Source of the DNA: Blastomussa wellsi
Taxonomy: Eukaryota; Cnidaria; Anthozoa; Scleractinia; Plerogyridae
Assembly (NCBI GenBank): GCA_947652115.1
Contig: OX393564.1
Location: forward strand, 4,328,354 to 4,392,353
DNA: 64,000 nt
Reading direction: 5' to 3'
Shown here: piece after piece, positions 50,801-61,901 of the stretch
How positions within the stretch are numbered: the stretch's first letter is position 1
How the letters are laid out: every line of letters starts with the position of its first letter
Notes under the pieces: model-generated
The model's input: only the letters and a program-made list of their open reading frames with translations
The model's database searches: none
Told to the model about the DNA's origin: nothing
Made by a program: the position numbers and the translations under genes

Positions 50801-53800
50801 GTAGTTAGAGTGTTCTTCCTCGAGCTTGTTCTTGAGATACGAGACTTGCTGCACAAGATTGCTGTCCGTTGTGGGTTGGTCGCCAGCTGCAAAGCTGCTG
50901 TAACCAGCACTTCCTGGGCTGGGTCCTCCTTTCATGTAATGCTCCAACTGAAAGAGGAAATATAGACTATGTGATCAAAAGGGAGCCATTTGATGTCTCT
51001 ACTAGCGAGCCCAAAGCAAGGATGCAGACAATTTGTCTTCTCTAAAGGACTTTTAATATTTCTGACTTGCGTCACCATTTTGGACAACCATTGTCGGATG
51101 GCTGCAATGGTACATGTAACTGATAAATGCCCTCAAGACAAAATGACATCAACCAAATACCCCTTTCACTGCATATTTCAATTCAGTGATACACGAACAA
51201 TTGAATTAAGATTCCTGTGAGCAGCTAGCAATAGACTTCCATCAATCAAAATTTTATAACAACCTTATATGGAGAGGTTTGATTATATAAACTCCTTCAA
51301 AGAGTTTGATTATTAAGCAAATGCCTCCATATAAGTTCATTAATAAGTTTTGATTGACAATAGCCTATCACCAACTACTCGCAAGAGCTTTGATTCAAAG
51401 AGTCGCATATCACTGACTTTAGTGGTAATGCACGGGTCAAAAACTAAGACCCAAGCACACGTAAAATAAATTTGGCACAATTAGCATAACAATTGTCTTT
51501 ATAATGTTACGTAAAACGTCTTCTTAAATAAACCACGATACAAAACAAGAAGTCCTTCGCTTAGCAGTCTGTGTCTAAATTAGCAGTTCAAGTTGAAATG
51601 CTTTAAAATTTATCTGCTTTATGTAGACCTGAGTGTTGAAGATACTCCCTGGCACAATTGTGGCATAAAGAACTGACATTTCCTGCAAAATAAAGCCGTA
51701 AATCTGCTGAGGAAAAACATCTTTCTCGCTTCGAACTCCCTGCTTAGTAACCTGGCATGATGTAAGCACGTGCAGTCATCAGTTGCCAATAATCAACCGA
51801 TTTTGTAGCTTGGCTACCAAGTTTTCTTAACACGCTGTTTATCGAGCATTCTCAAAGATTATTGACCTTCTTTGGTGTTTTGCCTGCCTGCAAAAGCTGC
51901 TTTTTCATCTTCCACAGTTAGAAAGGTTTGTCTGGAATTAGTATGTTTGATTTTGCAAGCCTGTTTCAAACATTATGGACAAAATGCCCATATGTGAATG
52001 CGTTATAACGATTGTGGACATGCAAGAATATTAAAACTTCACATTGAAACTTGCTGTGATTGATTCATATTTACCATAGTACTCACCTAAACAATAATTC
52101 TAAGAAATACAATATATTTAAATTTCCAATAAAATGAAGAAAACTTAGTTTTTGGCCCCAAAATTAGGGGGTCGACTTATACATGAGGTCGACTAACATG
52201 GGCAAATACGGTATATTTCTCATTCTTAAAATGTACCATGCCAAAGGTTCAAATATTGAAATAAGCTTACCCCACAAAAAAAAAATCCTAGGGGTGTTTT
52301 GTTTTGGGGAACTTATGACTGGCATTCCCACAAATTATGCAAATAGAAGCAAGGGAGTGTAACAAAGCTGAGAGATGTCACATGTCTGGTAAAAGCTGTC
52401 GGTAGTCAGACTGATCGAAAATAAGTTTTAAAATGAGCCTTTGTGCAAAGTAAAGTTTTTGTATTCATGAAAATGAGTTTGATTTGCATAAAAACGAACA
52501 TCAAGGTGAAACTAATTTTCACGCGAATGGTTTTGCACAAAAACTCATTTTCACACAGAGGGAGAACGTAACTCAGATTTAGCATATTAAAATAAAATTC
52601 TATTATGGTTGAGACACTTATTCGCCGATATAATATTTCATTCTTGTTTATGTTGTTTTGTTATTGCTCATTATTAAATGTATAAATTTAAGATTATATT
52701 GCATTCCTGGTGGAGATAAATTACCTGTTGAAAAAAATAGATGAAGGTACATAGCATTTACACTGTACTGCCTTAATTCAATTTGCATGTTAATTACTTA
52801 ATATTAAATTATTTAACATGTTTCATTAAATTACCTTCACCTTAAACCTTACATGGCTTCAAGCCAAAAAGAAAGTGTGTGCTGACACTCAGATTTGGCT
52901 CAAATATTTAGGACATGATTTAATTCATGGTAAATTAACACATTCACGTACAAGCTTCAGAATTTTGTATGCATCAGTTCACTGCCAAGAATTATTGTAA
53001 AGAACACTTTTTCCTGTCACAGTACTGTTAAACTCCTTTCAATCCAATTATTTCCATTACTGATTGTAGTAAATTGTTTAGTCATGTACACCACACTTGA
53101 TTGTGTACTGCTTGAAGAGCAAGGAAAACTGACATTTGCATTTATTTTATCTTACCAAATTTGCCGTAGAAATTTGCATTTAATTTTTTTTTAAAAAACA
53201 GATAAATTGAGATGAAGGCCAAAGCCATACAAAAATGTCAGGATTGCAATTAAAATTGTGAGCATAATTTATTCTTAGAACTGGGTGGTCCTTCAAGAAA
53301 AACATCCTTCAGATGCCAATTTTCACTTCTAATAAAAAATGTAACAAAAAAACATGACTGCCTGCATCAAAAGGTGGCTTCAAATTTATGATAATAATAT
53401 TACAAACTGAACTACATCTAGTCAACCTCATTAAAGGCTAAATCTACCACATCACAATTTGCTAAGAATAAACTTCATACATATTAATTGCCAAGCAAAT
53501 TGCTTTTCGTCAAAGCATGGATAACCTGAAGAACCCGAACACTGACAAAGGTTCTGTCTGAACTAAAGAGTTGGGAGAAGTAGTTTCTTACAAATTTCCT
53601 TTCTTCTTTTTCGAAAGAGTGAAATAAATTTACGACACTACAGAAATATTGCTAAGAGTTCTCCCCTTTTAACCACATGTAATATATCTGTATCCTGGAC
53701 AACACAGAACTATTAATATAGTTTACATGACTGTTCTATTATTAAAACCCTCACAGTAAAAGCTTGGGACATATCTAATCACCCTTACAGTTACAAAGTG

Positions 53801-55056
53801 CTACATAAAATAAACATTAGGTGCGGAAATGGCAGCTTAATGTTCGTAAATGGCTTTAAGCTCAATAGAGTTGCAGACTTTGATGTTGATTTTGTGATGA
53901 CAAAAATGACTTCATACATTGACAGGAACGTTTTAGCTGACCATACACCACTCAGCTTTAGTAAGAGGGCAATCGGTCCTGCTTTGTTTTAGCTAACTTG
54001 AAGTTTCTCGCCAAATCATGAATTGTACCTACAGCTTCAGTCGCATTAATGCAAAACAAATTTACTAAACGTAATTAACACAAAGACAAAATGATATTTA
54101 CATCCCTGTCAACTTGTCAACAAAGAACGAAGTAAAATAATGCGGCAAACTAAAATATTCATAGGTTCAGCGTCCTTGGAGAGGGGCATATTAAAAGTTT
54201 GAAAATTACTAAAAAAATTTAAAGGGCTAACACAGGGGGTCGAAAATTACATGTAAACACTAAAAAGGCTGCATGACATTTCATATCTTACGGGCTTATG
54301 GATTAACTTCTCCAATTTCAGAACTGACCGAAAAAACACATTTTCTTGACTTCCACGACCAAACCCTTTGCAAACATAAGTTACTAAAGGAGGGAAGACA
54401 GTTTTTTTATAACTTCTTTATGCTGAAAGAAAACAAGGTTTGAATTATTTTTAGAAACAACAAGAGATTTTTTGAAGAGGAAATGAAATGAAGCTCGCCA
54501 GCTGACTTGAGCTTTACGGTAAGCTTATTAAAACTCAGTAAAATCAACCAAAATGTTGCAATTAAGCATTTCCCTCACCTTGTCACTAACTGCCATGTAT
54601 TTTGAGCCAATTTCATCTCGCTCTGCTCTCGTTGCGGCGAGTAAATCTTCCAAGCGGCTAACTTCTGACTGCAACATTCGTGATTCATCGGCGAAACCCG
54701 AGGACGCCATCTTGGAATCGACTGGTGAAATAGATTTGGTCACAACGTCGCGAATCTTTGTAGGGACTGTTGGGCTTTTAGCTCCAGGATCGCCGTTCAA
54801 ATGCTGGTCTTCTAACCTCTGTGGGAAAAAAGCCAGAGTTATTATTAATTCCAGTCAAAATCACACCGCGATGATAACGGATAACAGTTTGAATTGGTCA
54901 GCTAGCACGAGTTCGATTTGAGTGACGATGATCGCATGTTCGAACACAACCCTTCCAGAAAACCTCGCCAAATTCTCAACTTACCTTAATAACAGAGCTT
55001 AAACCTGGCTCAGACGAGCCACCTAAAATTGAACTTCTCCCTTCGTAATAACTCAT
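35828..55056 (-). CDS. CROCC: rootletin (ciliary rootlet coiled-coil protein), 24 exons, 2,152 aa
   Basis: Exons, 5' to 3': 54985-55056, 54579-54818, 50645-50947, 50160-50275, 49662-49913, 49002-49143, 48351-48436, 47946-48042, 47180-47539, 46462-46592, 45365-46007, 44360-45066, 43943-44174, 42625-42686, 41573-42053, 40452-40951, 39935-40299, 39374-39664, 38779-38972, 38195-38419, 37411-37656, 37129-37298, 36570-36711, 35828-36229. All introns are GT-AG and the phases close to 6,459 bases. The start is MSYYEGRSS, with no alternative in frame. The protein is almost entirely heptad-rich coiled coil (long runs of E, K, L, Q), with an N-terminal region like the Rootletin family domain. Length is close to vertebrate rootletin (about 2,000 aa). 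Rootletin polymerises into the striated rootlet that anchors cilia and also links centrioles. Ser/Pro/Arg-rich breaks occur at about residues 521-545, 1,476-1,510 and the C-terminus. Small exon-boundary errors are possible. Confidence 0.93.
37916..38150 (-). repeat. SINE copy in a rootletin intron, inverted
   Basis: Reading the minus strand it begins GGGAGGCGCAGTGGCCTAAT, continues through GGACTCCGGATCGGACGGTC and ends in the CTGATGGGCCACTAGGCTCG body. Same family as 24,192. It lies between exons 20 and 21. Confidence 0.85.
41047..41222. repeat. dispersed repeat family member, copy 2 (rootletin intron)
   Basis: ATATGAATGGTTTCGCATTT, GACTCATTTTGACACTGAGG and CTCGGAAATGGCC match the copies at 34,848 and 52,432. 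The left side carries the inverted counterpart (AAAACGAGTCTAAGTGCGA). Confidence 0.65.
42690..43942 (-). other. rootletin intron 13 with minisatellite
   Basis: A 1.26-kb intron, roughly half of which is the 70-bp minisatellite listed at 43,265-43,915. The rest holds nothing recognisable. Confidence 0.6.
43265..43915. repeat. minisatellite of about 70-bp units
   Basis: Six well-matched units carry GTGAGATGGAAAGACGG, AAACAAATCACTTTTGAGAC and AACACAGACAGTCGTCACCC, at about 43,456, 43,525, 43,597, 43,669, 43,738 and 43,811, with degenerate units at each side. Units differ by CAGA insertions, so length probably varies between alleles. Confidence 0.88.
46163..46398. repeat. 236-bp foldback MITE in a rootletin intron
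   Basis: TAGACTGCGAGCAGTCTCTA at the left is inverted at the right as TAGAGACTGCTCGCAGTCTA. Inner AACGAAAGCGAAAATTTGC and its complement extend the arms to about 80 bp. The centre is GC-rich and itself self-complementary (CGCGAG, CTCGCG). Confidence 0.85.
50948..54578 (-). other. rootletin intron 2
   Basis: A 3.6-kb AT-rich intron. It contains dispersed-repeat copy 3 (52,432-52,563) and, near 52,165-52,210, a GGGGTCGACTTATACATGAGG-like sequence that is a common repeat motif in animal genomes. No extra exon with matching phases was found. Confidence 0.6.
52432..52563. repeat. dispersed repeat family member, copy 3
   Basis: CATGAAAATGAGTTTGATTT, TTTTCACGCGAATGGTTTTG and CTCATTTTCACACAGAGG match copies at 34,848 and 41,047 with more divergence. 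Confidence 0.6.
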
Positions 55057-58000
55057 ACTCGCATAACTCTAAGTTCAAAGGAGCAAATTAGCCGAAGACC
55101 ACTGTCCGAAATTTCGCGCTTCGATGCCTAACTGTTCGTGATAGTTACAAGTGGAAGCCCGCAGAGCGTTTAAGCTGCAATTACTCTGCAACAGAATGGA
55201 AAACCGCACAGCTCCAACGGAAAGCAAAACCGAAGCCAACTAATCCGCCAAATTCTCTCTCGAAATCCTTCTTCTTTCTCACTGGCCGCGGCCAACGTAA
55301 ACTACTCGCCGCAAAAGGTCGGCTGGTTCTAGTCCTTCGAAACCGACGCCACGCTCTCGGTCAGTGGCAGTTGCTATGGAAACACGATGCCGAAACGGGA
55401 CGGGTGATTGTTTCGCGCCATCTCTGAAAGGAAAAAAGTCCGATGTGTCAATACTGCAAGAACGCCATTGTATCCCAGATCAACCAGATCAAGATTTGTT
55501 TTTGTGAGGAATACGAAAGTGAAATCAAGAAATCTGAAAGCATTGCACAAAGAAAATGGTCGACGAACCGTGATTTTGTCCAAAATTCCTGGCAAAAGTG
55601 ATAACATCGTCAGTGATTACATATTCGAAAGGAAGTTGACAGGGCATAGCTTGTCAACACTGAATTGAAAGACGCCGCATTCCAGAATCTCCAAAACGAG
55701 TAATTATCGTCAAAATGTGTACACAAGCCTCAAAACCTGACCAGCATAAAATTATTTAAATTAGCAAGTTTTAACATTTAGTAAAAAACTCTAGAAAAAA
55801 AATCCTGGAATTTCGAAAATGGTGCAGTGCTCTATCCGGCTCCCCCAAATTAAAACACCTTCAGCTCTTTCTAATTTTTTCCGTATTAATGCAACCATGT
55901 AATGACTGCTTAAGCGTTAATTCGTCGGAGTAATTAATAAATTAATTGAGATACGATCCATTACATTGTGTCTTTTCAAGCCAGGAAATCGTTTGAAGTC
56001 GTGTCGGCCTTGTATAAATCACTGAGATTCTAGAGCAAACATTTTTTTAATGACCTCCTTTGAAACTTTGTTAAAAATTCAACCATGGTTTCGAGAAAAA
56101 CGTGTGTCTGGTATCAAATGCCCGTTGAAATTGACGAGAACCGTAAAGATCTTTAAAAATCAGCTTTATACGATGTAACGTTGTTTTGAATGTATTATTT
56201 TTGCAATTTTTGTCACTTACACTTCGCGAAACGGATGTAAAATTTAAAACAAAATCAAACAATTGCTATAGCTATATCATAAAAGTGTAACCTGGCGATA
56301 TATAACGAATCAAGAGTTCGAAAGAAATGTCTTTTCCTGGTATCCTACTGCGAAAACAATAATTGTAACGCGCAGAGCCACAACAATGTCGGCAGGTTAA
56401 GGCACCGATTGTTCCTAAATAATAGCCATCAGATGCAGAAAGCAAAATTATCATTCGAGACTAATTATATAAATAAAAATGAAAAATAAAGAAAACGGCT
56501 TATAATAATATGCTTCCAGCAGAGGGGAAAAATAAGCTTTGTGCAGACGTTGCAAAACTCAAATACCCTAAAACAGAGGGATTAAAATTAACATAATCTG
56601 TTTAATTACTCAAAATAATTCGGTCAAACTCTTACCCTCTTTCAGTTGACACCAAATAGGTGGAACAATCCCGAAGAGAAAATTCAAGCAGAAAAAAACA
56701 GAAACACTTCTTACTTAACGCTCTTTTGAGGCCACTGATTTAAAAAACTGATCCAAAACAATGTACAAATCACATTAGCATTCAAGCAACGCCACTCGCA
56801 AAGCATTTCTATGGCGACGGCTCAATTCTTATTTCGATCACTTAATTTAATCCTGTCGATTTTAACACCGTGAGCAAACAAAAACGAAACTTTTGTTTGC
56901 CAAGGATAAAGAAAGGGTGTTAAAGCGCAAGTTTAATATTAAACCGAGTTTGCTGTACCATCATCCTTTATGGCTTCGCAAGTATGACTGTGAGAATTAT
57001 ACCATGCTACAATATACTCTTGCAGTCTTTTAGCTGAATGGTTCAGTATGCGTATGAGGGTTTTATAATTTTTGCCGTGATCAAAACATTGCGTTGTCAA
57101 AAAAGGATTGAATTAATTTTGCATGGTGCTACAAAATCGCCTAGTCTATACTTCTATTTGCAAAGGCTTGAACAAATTAAAGAACGCTTGCGCAAAAACA
57201 ACCGGTAGAATGGCTGTTGGTGATTGTGCTTCTCGACGACTTATTAATATATATACAACAAGTGTTCTCTCAGGAGGACTACTGACTGGAAAATATTTCG
57301 GCACCCCATAAAAAAATTAGAAGTTTTAACCTCTCCACATAAGATATTTGCAATTATATATTATGCGAATTAATTAAACCAACAGCGCCTCTTAATTCAC
57401 CAATTTAGGTGGAGTATAAAGTTCCGAGCCGATAATTCATTGTTGATGCTAATTGCCTGTTACCGCCTTTTTTGGCAAATATATTAAGTGATAAATAGCT
57501 TAGGTGGAGACAGATAATATGAATTCATTTCCTTTCGAAAGGCAAAATTCTTCTTTGAAAATTCCCACTATATTTTTATTATGTAGAGTTCGATTTGCAG
57601 AAAAACAAAATTCAGTGTAGTTGTTGTACTGATCACTGCAATGGAAGGTAAAACGTACAATGAAAATTACTGAAAAACAGCTCAGAATGACTGTTCTAAA
57701 TAATAATCAATGCATTTTACTGTCTCGGAATTTCGATTATTATTTTTCGCCCCGAAAATCAAAACAATATAAAGACGAATTCACAAAATCACTTTTACAG
57801 TCTTAACAGTATTCAGAATTTACTGTAACACCATTCAAGCTTGAGTATTTCTTTTAAGTTTACCAAGCCAACATTCATTTTAATTCTCACACGAGAACAG
57901 TTTCTTCCCATCACCAGGGTTCCGCTTGTTGCTGTTTTTAGAGTTACTGTGTACTGGAAGAAAGAGTACACAAACAGAATTAGCGACAGCCGCCGCAACG

Positions 58001-59341
58001 ATCACTTCTGTTGTCTCATGAAGCCGAGTTCAAGACGTTACATATTTTGACTTCAAGCAGACTTGGTAATTAGCGAGCAATTCACTTTGAGTTCTGTCCT
58101 TCATGGGGTATTTTCAGTAAAGTAGTATCATTTTTTCAGCACAGTTGCAGTCAGTTACAATTTGCAATAACTTGTAATGTAAAGCAATGGTTTTCATGCT
58201 GGTAAGAAATTATAATGCTGAAATTTCAACTCGGCGACCACCAAGTGGGTGTGTTTCTTTTCCATCGTTATGTATATCGGGGGAAAATGAGATCGCACAA
58301 AACAAAATCTATGTGGCTTGAATTTATTTTAGTTACTTTTCGTGCGAATTTATAAGCAAGCGAGATTAATTGGTAGGCATTGTCAAAAGGAAACCTTTGT
58401 AGTGAAAGGAAGCGAAAGCTGTTCTTTTATGAATCAATCATGTTGCACCGAAAAGAATAAACGACCAAACCAAATGCAATTATATACGCGTTCGGCCTTC
58501 TTCCATCTCTCAAGCAATAGATTCTGCTATCTGGAAATACTATTGTTATGCAAAAGAAATGGAAGCAGACGCGATTAATACCTCTGTGTCAACTATGTGC
58601 TAACAACTTCCCGTGGGCGCTATATAATCTGATGAGGTAGTCAGAGAAATGTAAACAGATGGTTTAACGATCGTATTAATCCTCTAATGTTCTATTTTTC
58701 TGACTGCAGGAATCGACACTTGTATCAGACAATGGTTTTGTCGCGATCTTTAACTGAGAATCTGAACTGATTCCGTAGCAACGAGCTGAAGCGGGATACC
58801 GTAATGTTCATGGAAATTTGAAAAAAGTTGCAAAAGGTTTCCGAGGCATTAATTGTAGGTCCGCAAGAAAACATTCAACGTGCTAAAACGATGAAGTCTT
58901 TTTCAAACTAATATTTAGTTGTCGCCTCTTCATTAGCAAAAGCAATATTTTTTTGTTCTTTGCGCGATGCCAGAGATTAACTAGTACTTATGGAAAATTT
59001 TCGTTCGTTTGATTTCTTGCCTTGCCGAAGAACAGCCAAGCTGACGATTTATGTTTTTGAGAAAACAGTTTTTAGTAACTACTAGGTCTGGGTCTGTTGG
59101 CTGTAAGTAATCGTCCAGGAAACTGATCGTCTCGTTTTTACTTTGATTCAGTTGATCATCTGGCTGGCTCTTATATGATCTTATAGGGAACATTGCTCTT
59201 GGTAACAGTTAACTAGGACGAACAACATGCCGATTGCAGAACAACACAACTTTGATATCTTTGATACAAATTAAATGCTGCACGATCGTGCTTTAAAACT
59301 ATATACTAAAGGCCTTTTAAATCGCACAATGCGTCCATTAC
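55057..59341. other. intergenic or intronic, nothing firm
   Basis: Upstream region of rootletin. If the exon at 59,342-59,461 is real, this stretch should hold its later exons. Two weak minus-strand candidates follow AG sites: 58,981-59,170 and about 57,810-57,975. Neither is convincing. Confidence 0.4.
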
Positions 59342-59461
59342 CTTAATATTTCGCCCAATCGAATGATAGCCAATGTCGTCTTCTTCAGATCCGCTGTTTC
59401 TGAACGCATCAACGTCTACATCCTCGCCAGATTTCGGCGCAAAACTAAGAGGGTCTTCCAT
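59342..59461 (-). CDS. candidate first coding exon of an unrecognised gene, partial
   Basis: ATG at 59,461 opens 40 codons (MEDPLSFAPKSGEDVDVDAF, then FRNSGSEEDDIGYHSIG and NIK) that end in phase 0 on the donor GTAATG. The composition, rich in D, E, S and G with no low-complexity bias, looks like a cytoplasmic acidic N-terminus of a real protein. I do not recognise the family. Continuation on the minus strand below 59,342 is not settled; a frame at 58,981-59,170 could follow an AG in phase 0 but that splice site is weak. Confidence 0.45.
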
Positions 59462-61056
59462 CGGAAACAAACTCTGTAGGCTGCCAGCCTTGCCTATTAA
59501 AGTTACTCCCTCAAGTAGCGCTACAGTGTGATATTGCAGTCTTTTTAATCCTCCAAGCAGGCGACGCGATAGCTGTGATTTCTGATTGGCTAAGGAAATG
59601 AACTGTTTGTTTGGGTGATTATTGCAATCAAGGCAGTGTATTGTACGCTATTTCGACAAGGTCACCTTTAAACAATGCCTAATTGGATTCCTTATGCATA
59701 CGAAAGGATGACTCCTTTTTCTGCAGCCAGACGGTTTGAATAAGCAAACGGACTGAGAGCAAATACTTGGACAATTTGAAGGTTATAAACGTGTTCACCG
59801 TGTAGTAGCAAAGTGCGCCTTATAGATCTATAGCTTTCTAAAAAAGTTCAATACCCGATGAGTTTGCAGTAACGTTTTGATTGTCAATCCACTACGTTAA
59901 TAACAGCATGTTAACTTTGCGCAGTTTCCTGACAACGAAAACGAGAGATTCGTTCCCTGTGTTATGCAGCTTAGTTGCAGTTAATTGTGTTCAGTCGATA
60001 GCGCATCGACCCGTCTTTTTTTTCTTTTTTGCAAGGCAGGATGGAAAATACTTAGCGAGACCGATTTTGACTTGCTCAATGGTGCGTTTATTTTTTAACC
60101 TCCAAATTAACAACTGTAACCGCAAGATCGGCGCACTATGTGGGTGGCTTGTAAAACAAATTAAAGTTCAGTTTGCTTGAAACAGAAAAACACAAAGAAA
60201 AAGTAAACAATCACTTCAAATTTGCATTGCATTATCGCTCAGGCTGCGTCAGAGATCAATATAAGGCGAACTCACTGAAGGGTGGACTGAGCTGAGGGCC
60301 GATCTTTCAACAATGATTTATATCAGCTAGCACACGCAACGCTATTATTCTCGACCCCAGACCTCTTGTTGCTAATATGCAGATATAGTTTTATCGGTAT
60401 CCGGTAAAGGTTAATTCGTTCTACAAAATAGTTAAAAGTTATCTCATCTGACTAAAACCAGTGAAAAGCCAACGTGAAAGCCTTTTCATATATTTCGTTC
60501 CAAATGAATTGCAAGAGAGCAAGATCTTGATCTGCTATGAAAAACTACTTCAGGTATGACAATTTCAATATTAACCGCAAATTTAAATACAATTTGAAAA
60601 AGTGGATGAATATTAGTTAAAGAATTAATCCACTGCCTTGTATGCCTTCTTTTTTTAATTTTTGGAATAATTTTATTTCTTGTAAATAGTTGTTAAAGGT
60701 AGTTTGAAAGGAGGCCCTTAAACAGGGTCCTCCGTTTCAGGATTGGTTCTGAATTAAGTATTATTACAAATTAAGGCGCGGTGAGTATGAATTTGAGTGA
60801 AACAAGAAACCCAAAGACGTAGATCTATTCATGAAACTGAACGAGCAGAGAGATTTTAAATGGCCACGTAAAAACGCAAACAAGATATTAGAGGCGAGAA
60901 AGCAGCCTTCGCGTGTAAAAGGTAAACGACCGAACTAAAAAATATACAAATAAACAGAAAGAATTAAAATAAAGCAAAAAGTTGGTTAACAATTTCAGGC
61001 TTGATCATTTTTAACGTCCAATTTGAAATCCAGACCTAGCATATCCCGACGACAGT
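59462..61056. other. intergenic, nothing recognised
   Basis: No gene or repeat is supported; short ORFs lack domains. Confidence 0.5.
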
Positions 61057-61152
61057 TAGCCTGTGAACAGGCTCCGGAGGTGGGGTGGGTAGGGGACGAT
61101 GGCCAACCTCCCCCGACCCAACCCTGTCTAGACGGAGCCTGCTCGCAGGCTA
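61057..61152. repeat. 96-bp foldback element
   Basis: TAGCCTGTGAACAGGCTCCG is inverted as CGGAGCCTGCTCGCAGGCTA. A related half, TAGCCTGCGGACAGGCTTC, is at about 61,345. The same TAGCCTGC start is seen in the element at 34,117. Confidence 0.75.
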
Positions 61153-61592
61153 GATGACCGTTAGGACCGAGAACTGAAGATGGCTGCAAAACCTTTTTTG
61201 TTAAATCTCGGATCAGAACCACAAATTGGACTCGCCTTCTAGATTTGAATTTAAGGCCTCCATCAATCATTCCGTTGTCATTCGTCCTCCGTGTAATAAT
61301 CTAGACGAGCGTTCACATCAACATTTAACCTGCGTGTATTACTCTAGCCTGCGGACAGGCTTCACGAACACTCGGGAAGCGCCCCTCAGAGACAGGCTCG
61401 GGTAGCGTTGCCCGTTTCCTCACGCGGAAAGGGACGTCGTCGTCGTCCCTTTTCCGCGTGGGAAAATAGAAGACGACAACCTGCTTGGCGAGCTACTGAT
61501 CCTGAATTGGGCTTGCCTCAGGTCAGAGGAATTCCCCAGACCTTGCTAATATCTACAAGTCACGAATAAACAATACCCAGGCCAGAATATTA

Positions 61593-61765
61593 GGGTGCGT
61601 TCCTTTGGGATGATCTAGATCACGATGACCACGATCAGTGATCCGAGATCTCTCAGATCATGATGCATCACGGCGCCGGCGAATCCACTCTGAGCTCCGG
61701 TTCCTTTGAACTGAATGATCTCGGATCACTGATCCTGATCCGGATCACCCCAAAGGAACGCACCC
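61593..61765. mobile_element. 173-bp MITE with TTA target duplication
   Basis: GGGTGCGTTCCTTTGGGATG is inverted as CACCCCAAAGGAACGCACCC. TTA lies directly on both sides (61,590-61,592 and 61,766-61,768), the 3-bp duplication typical of PIF/Harbinger-derived MITEs. It lies about 135 bp upstream of the PEX2 start codon. The interior is a string of GATC-rich palindromes. Confidence 0.83.
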
Positions 61766-61901
61766 TTACACAATGTTCGTTCTGTAAAGTCTCCTTGTTT
61801 TCCGCGGCACCAACCTCGTTCACAGGGTAGCTCAACTACCTAGGTCCAATCTCCACTCGTCTTCTTAAAGCCCAAAGAGACTGGGAAGACGATAATTCAA
61901 G

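Noticed and set aside
55408..55668. 86-aa plus-strand ORF divergent from rootletin
   Set aside because: No domain and overlapped by a minus-strand ORF; promoter-region chance ORF is more likely.
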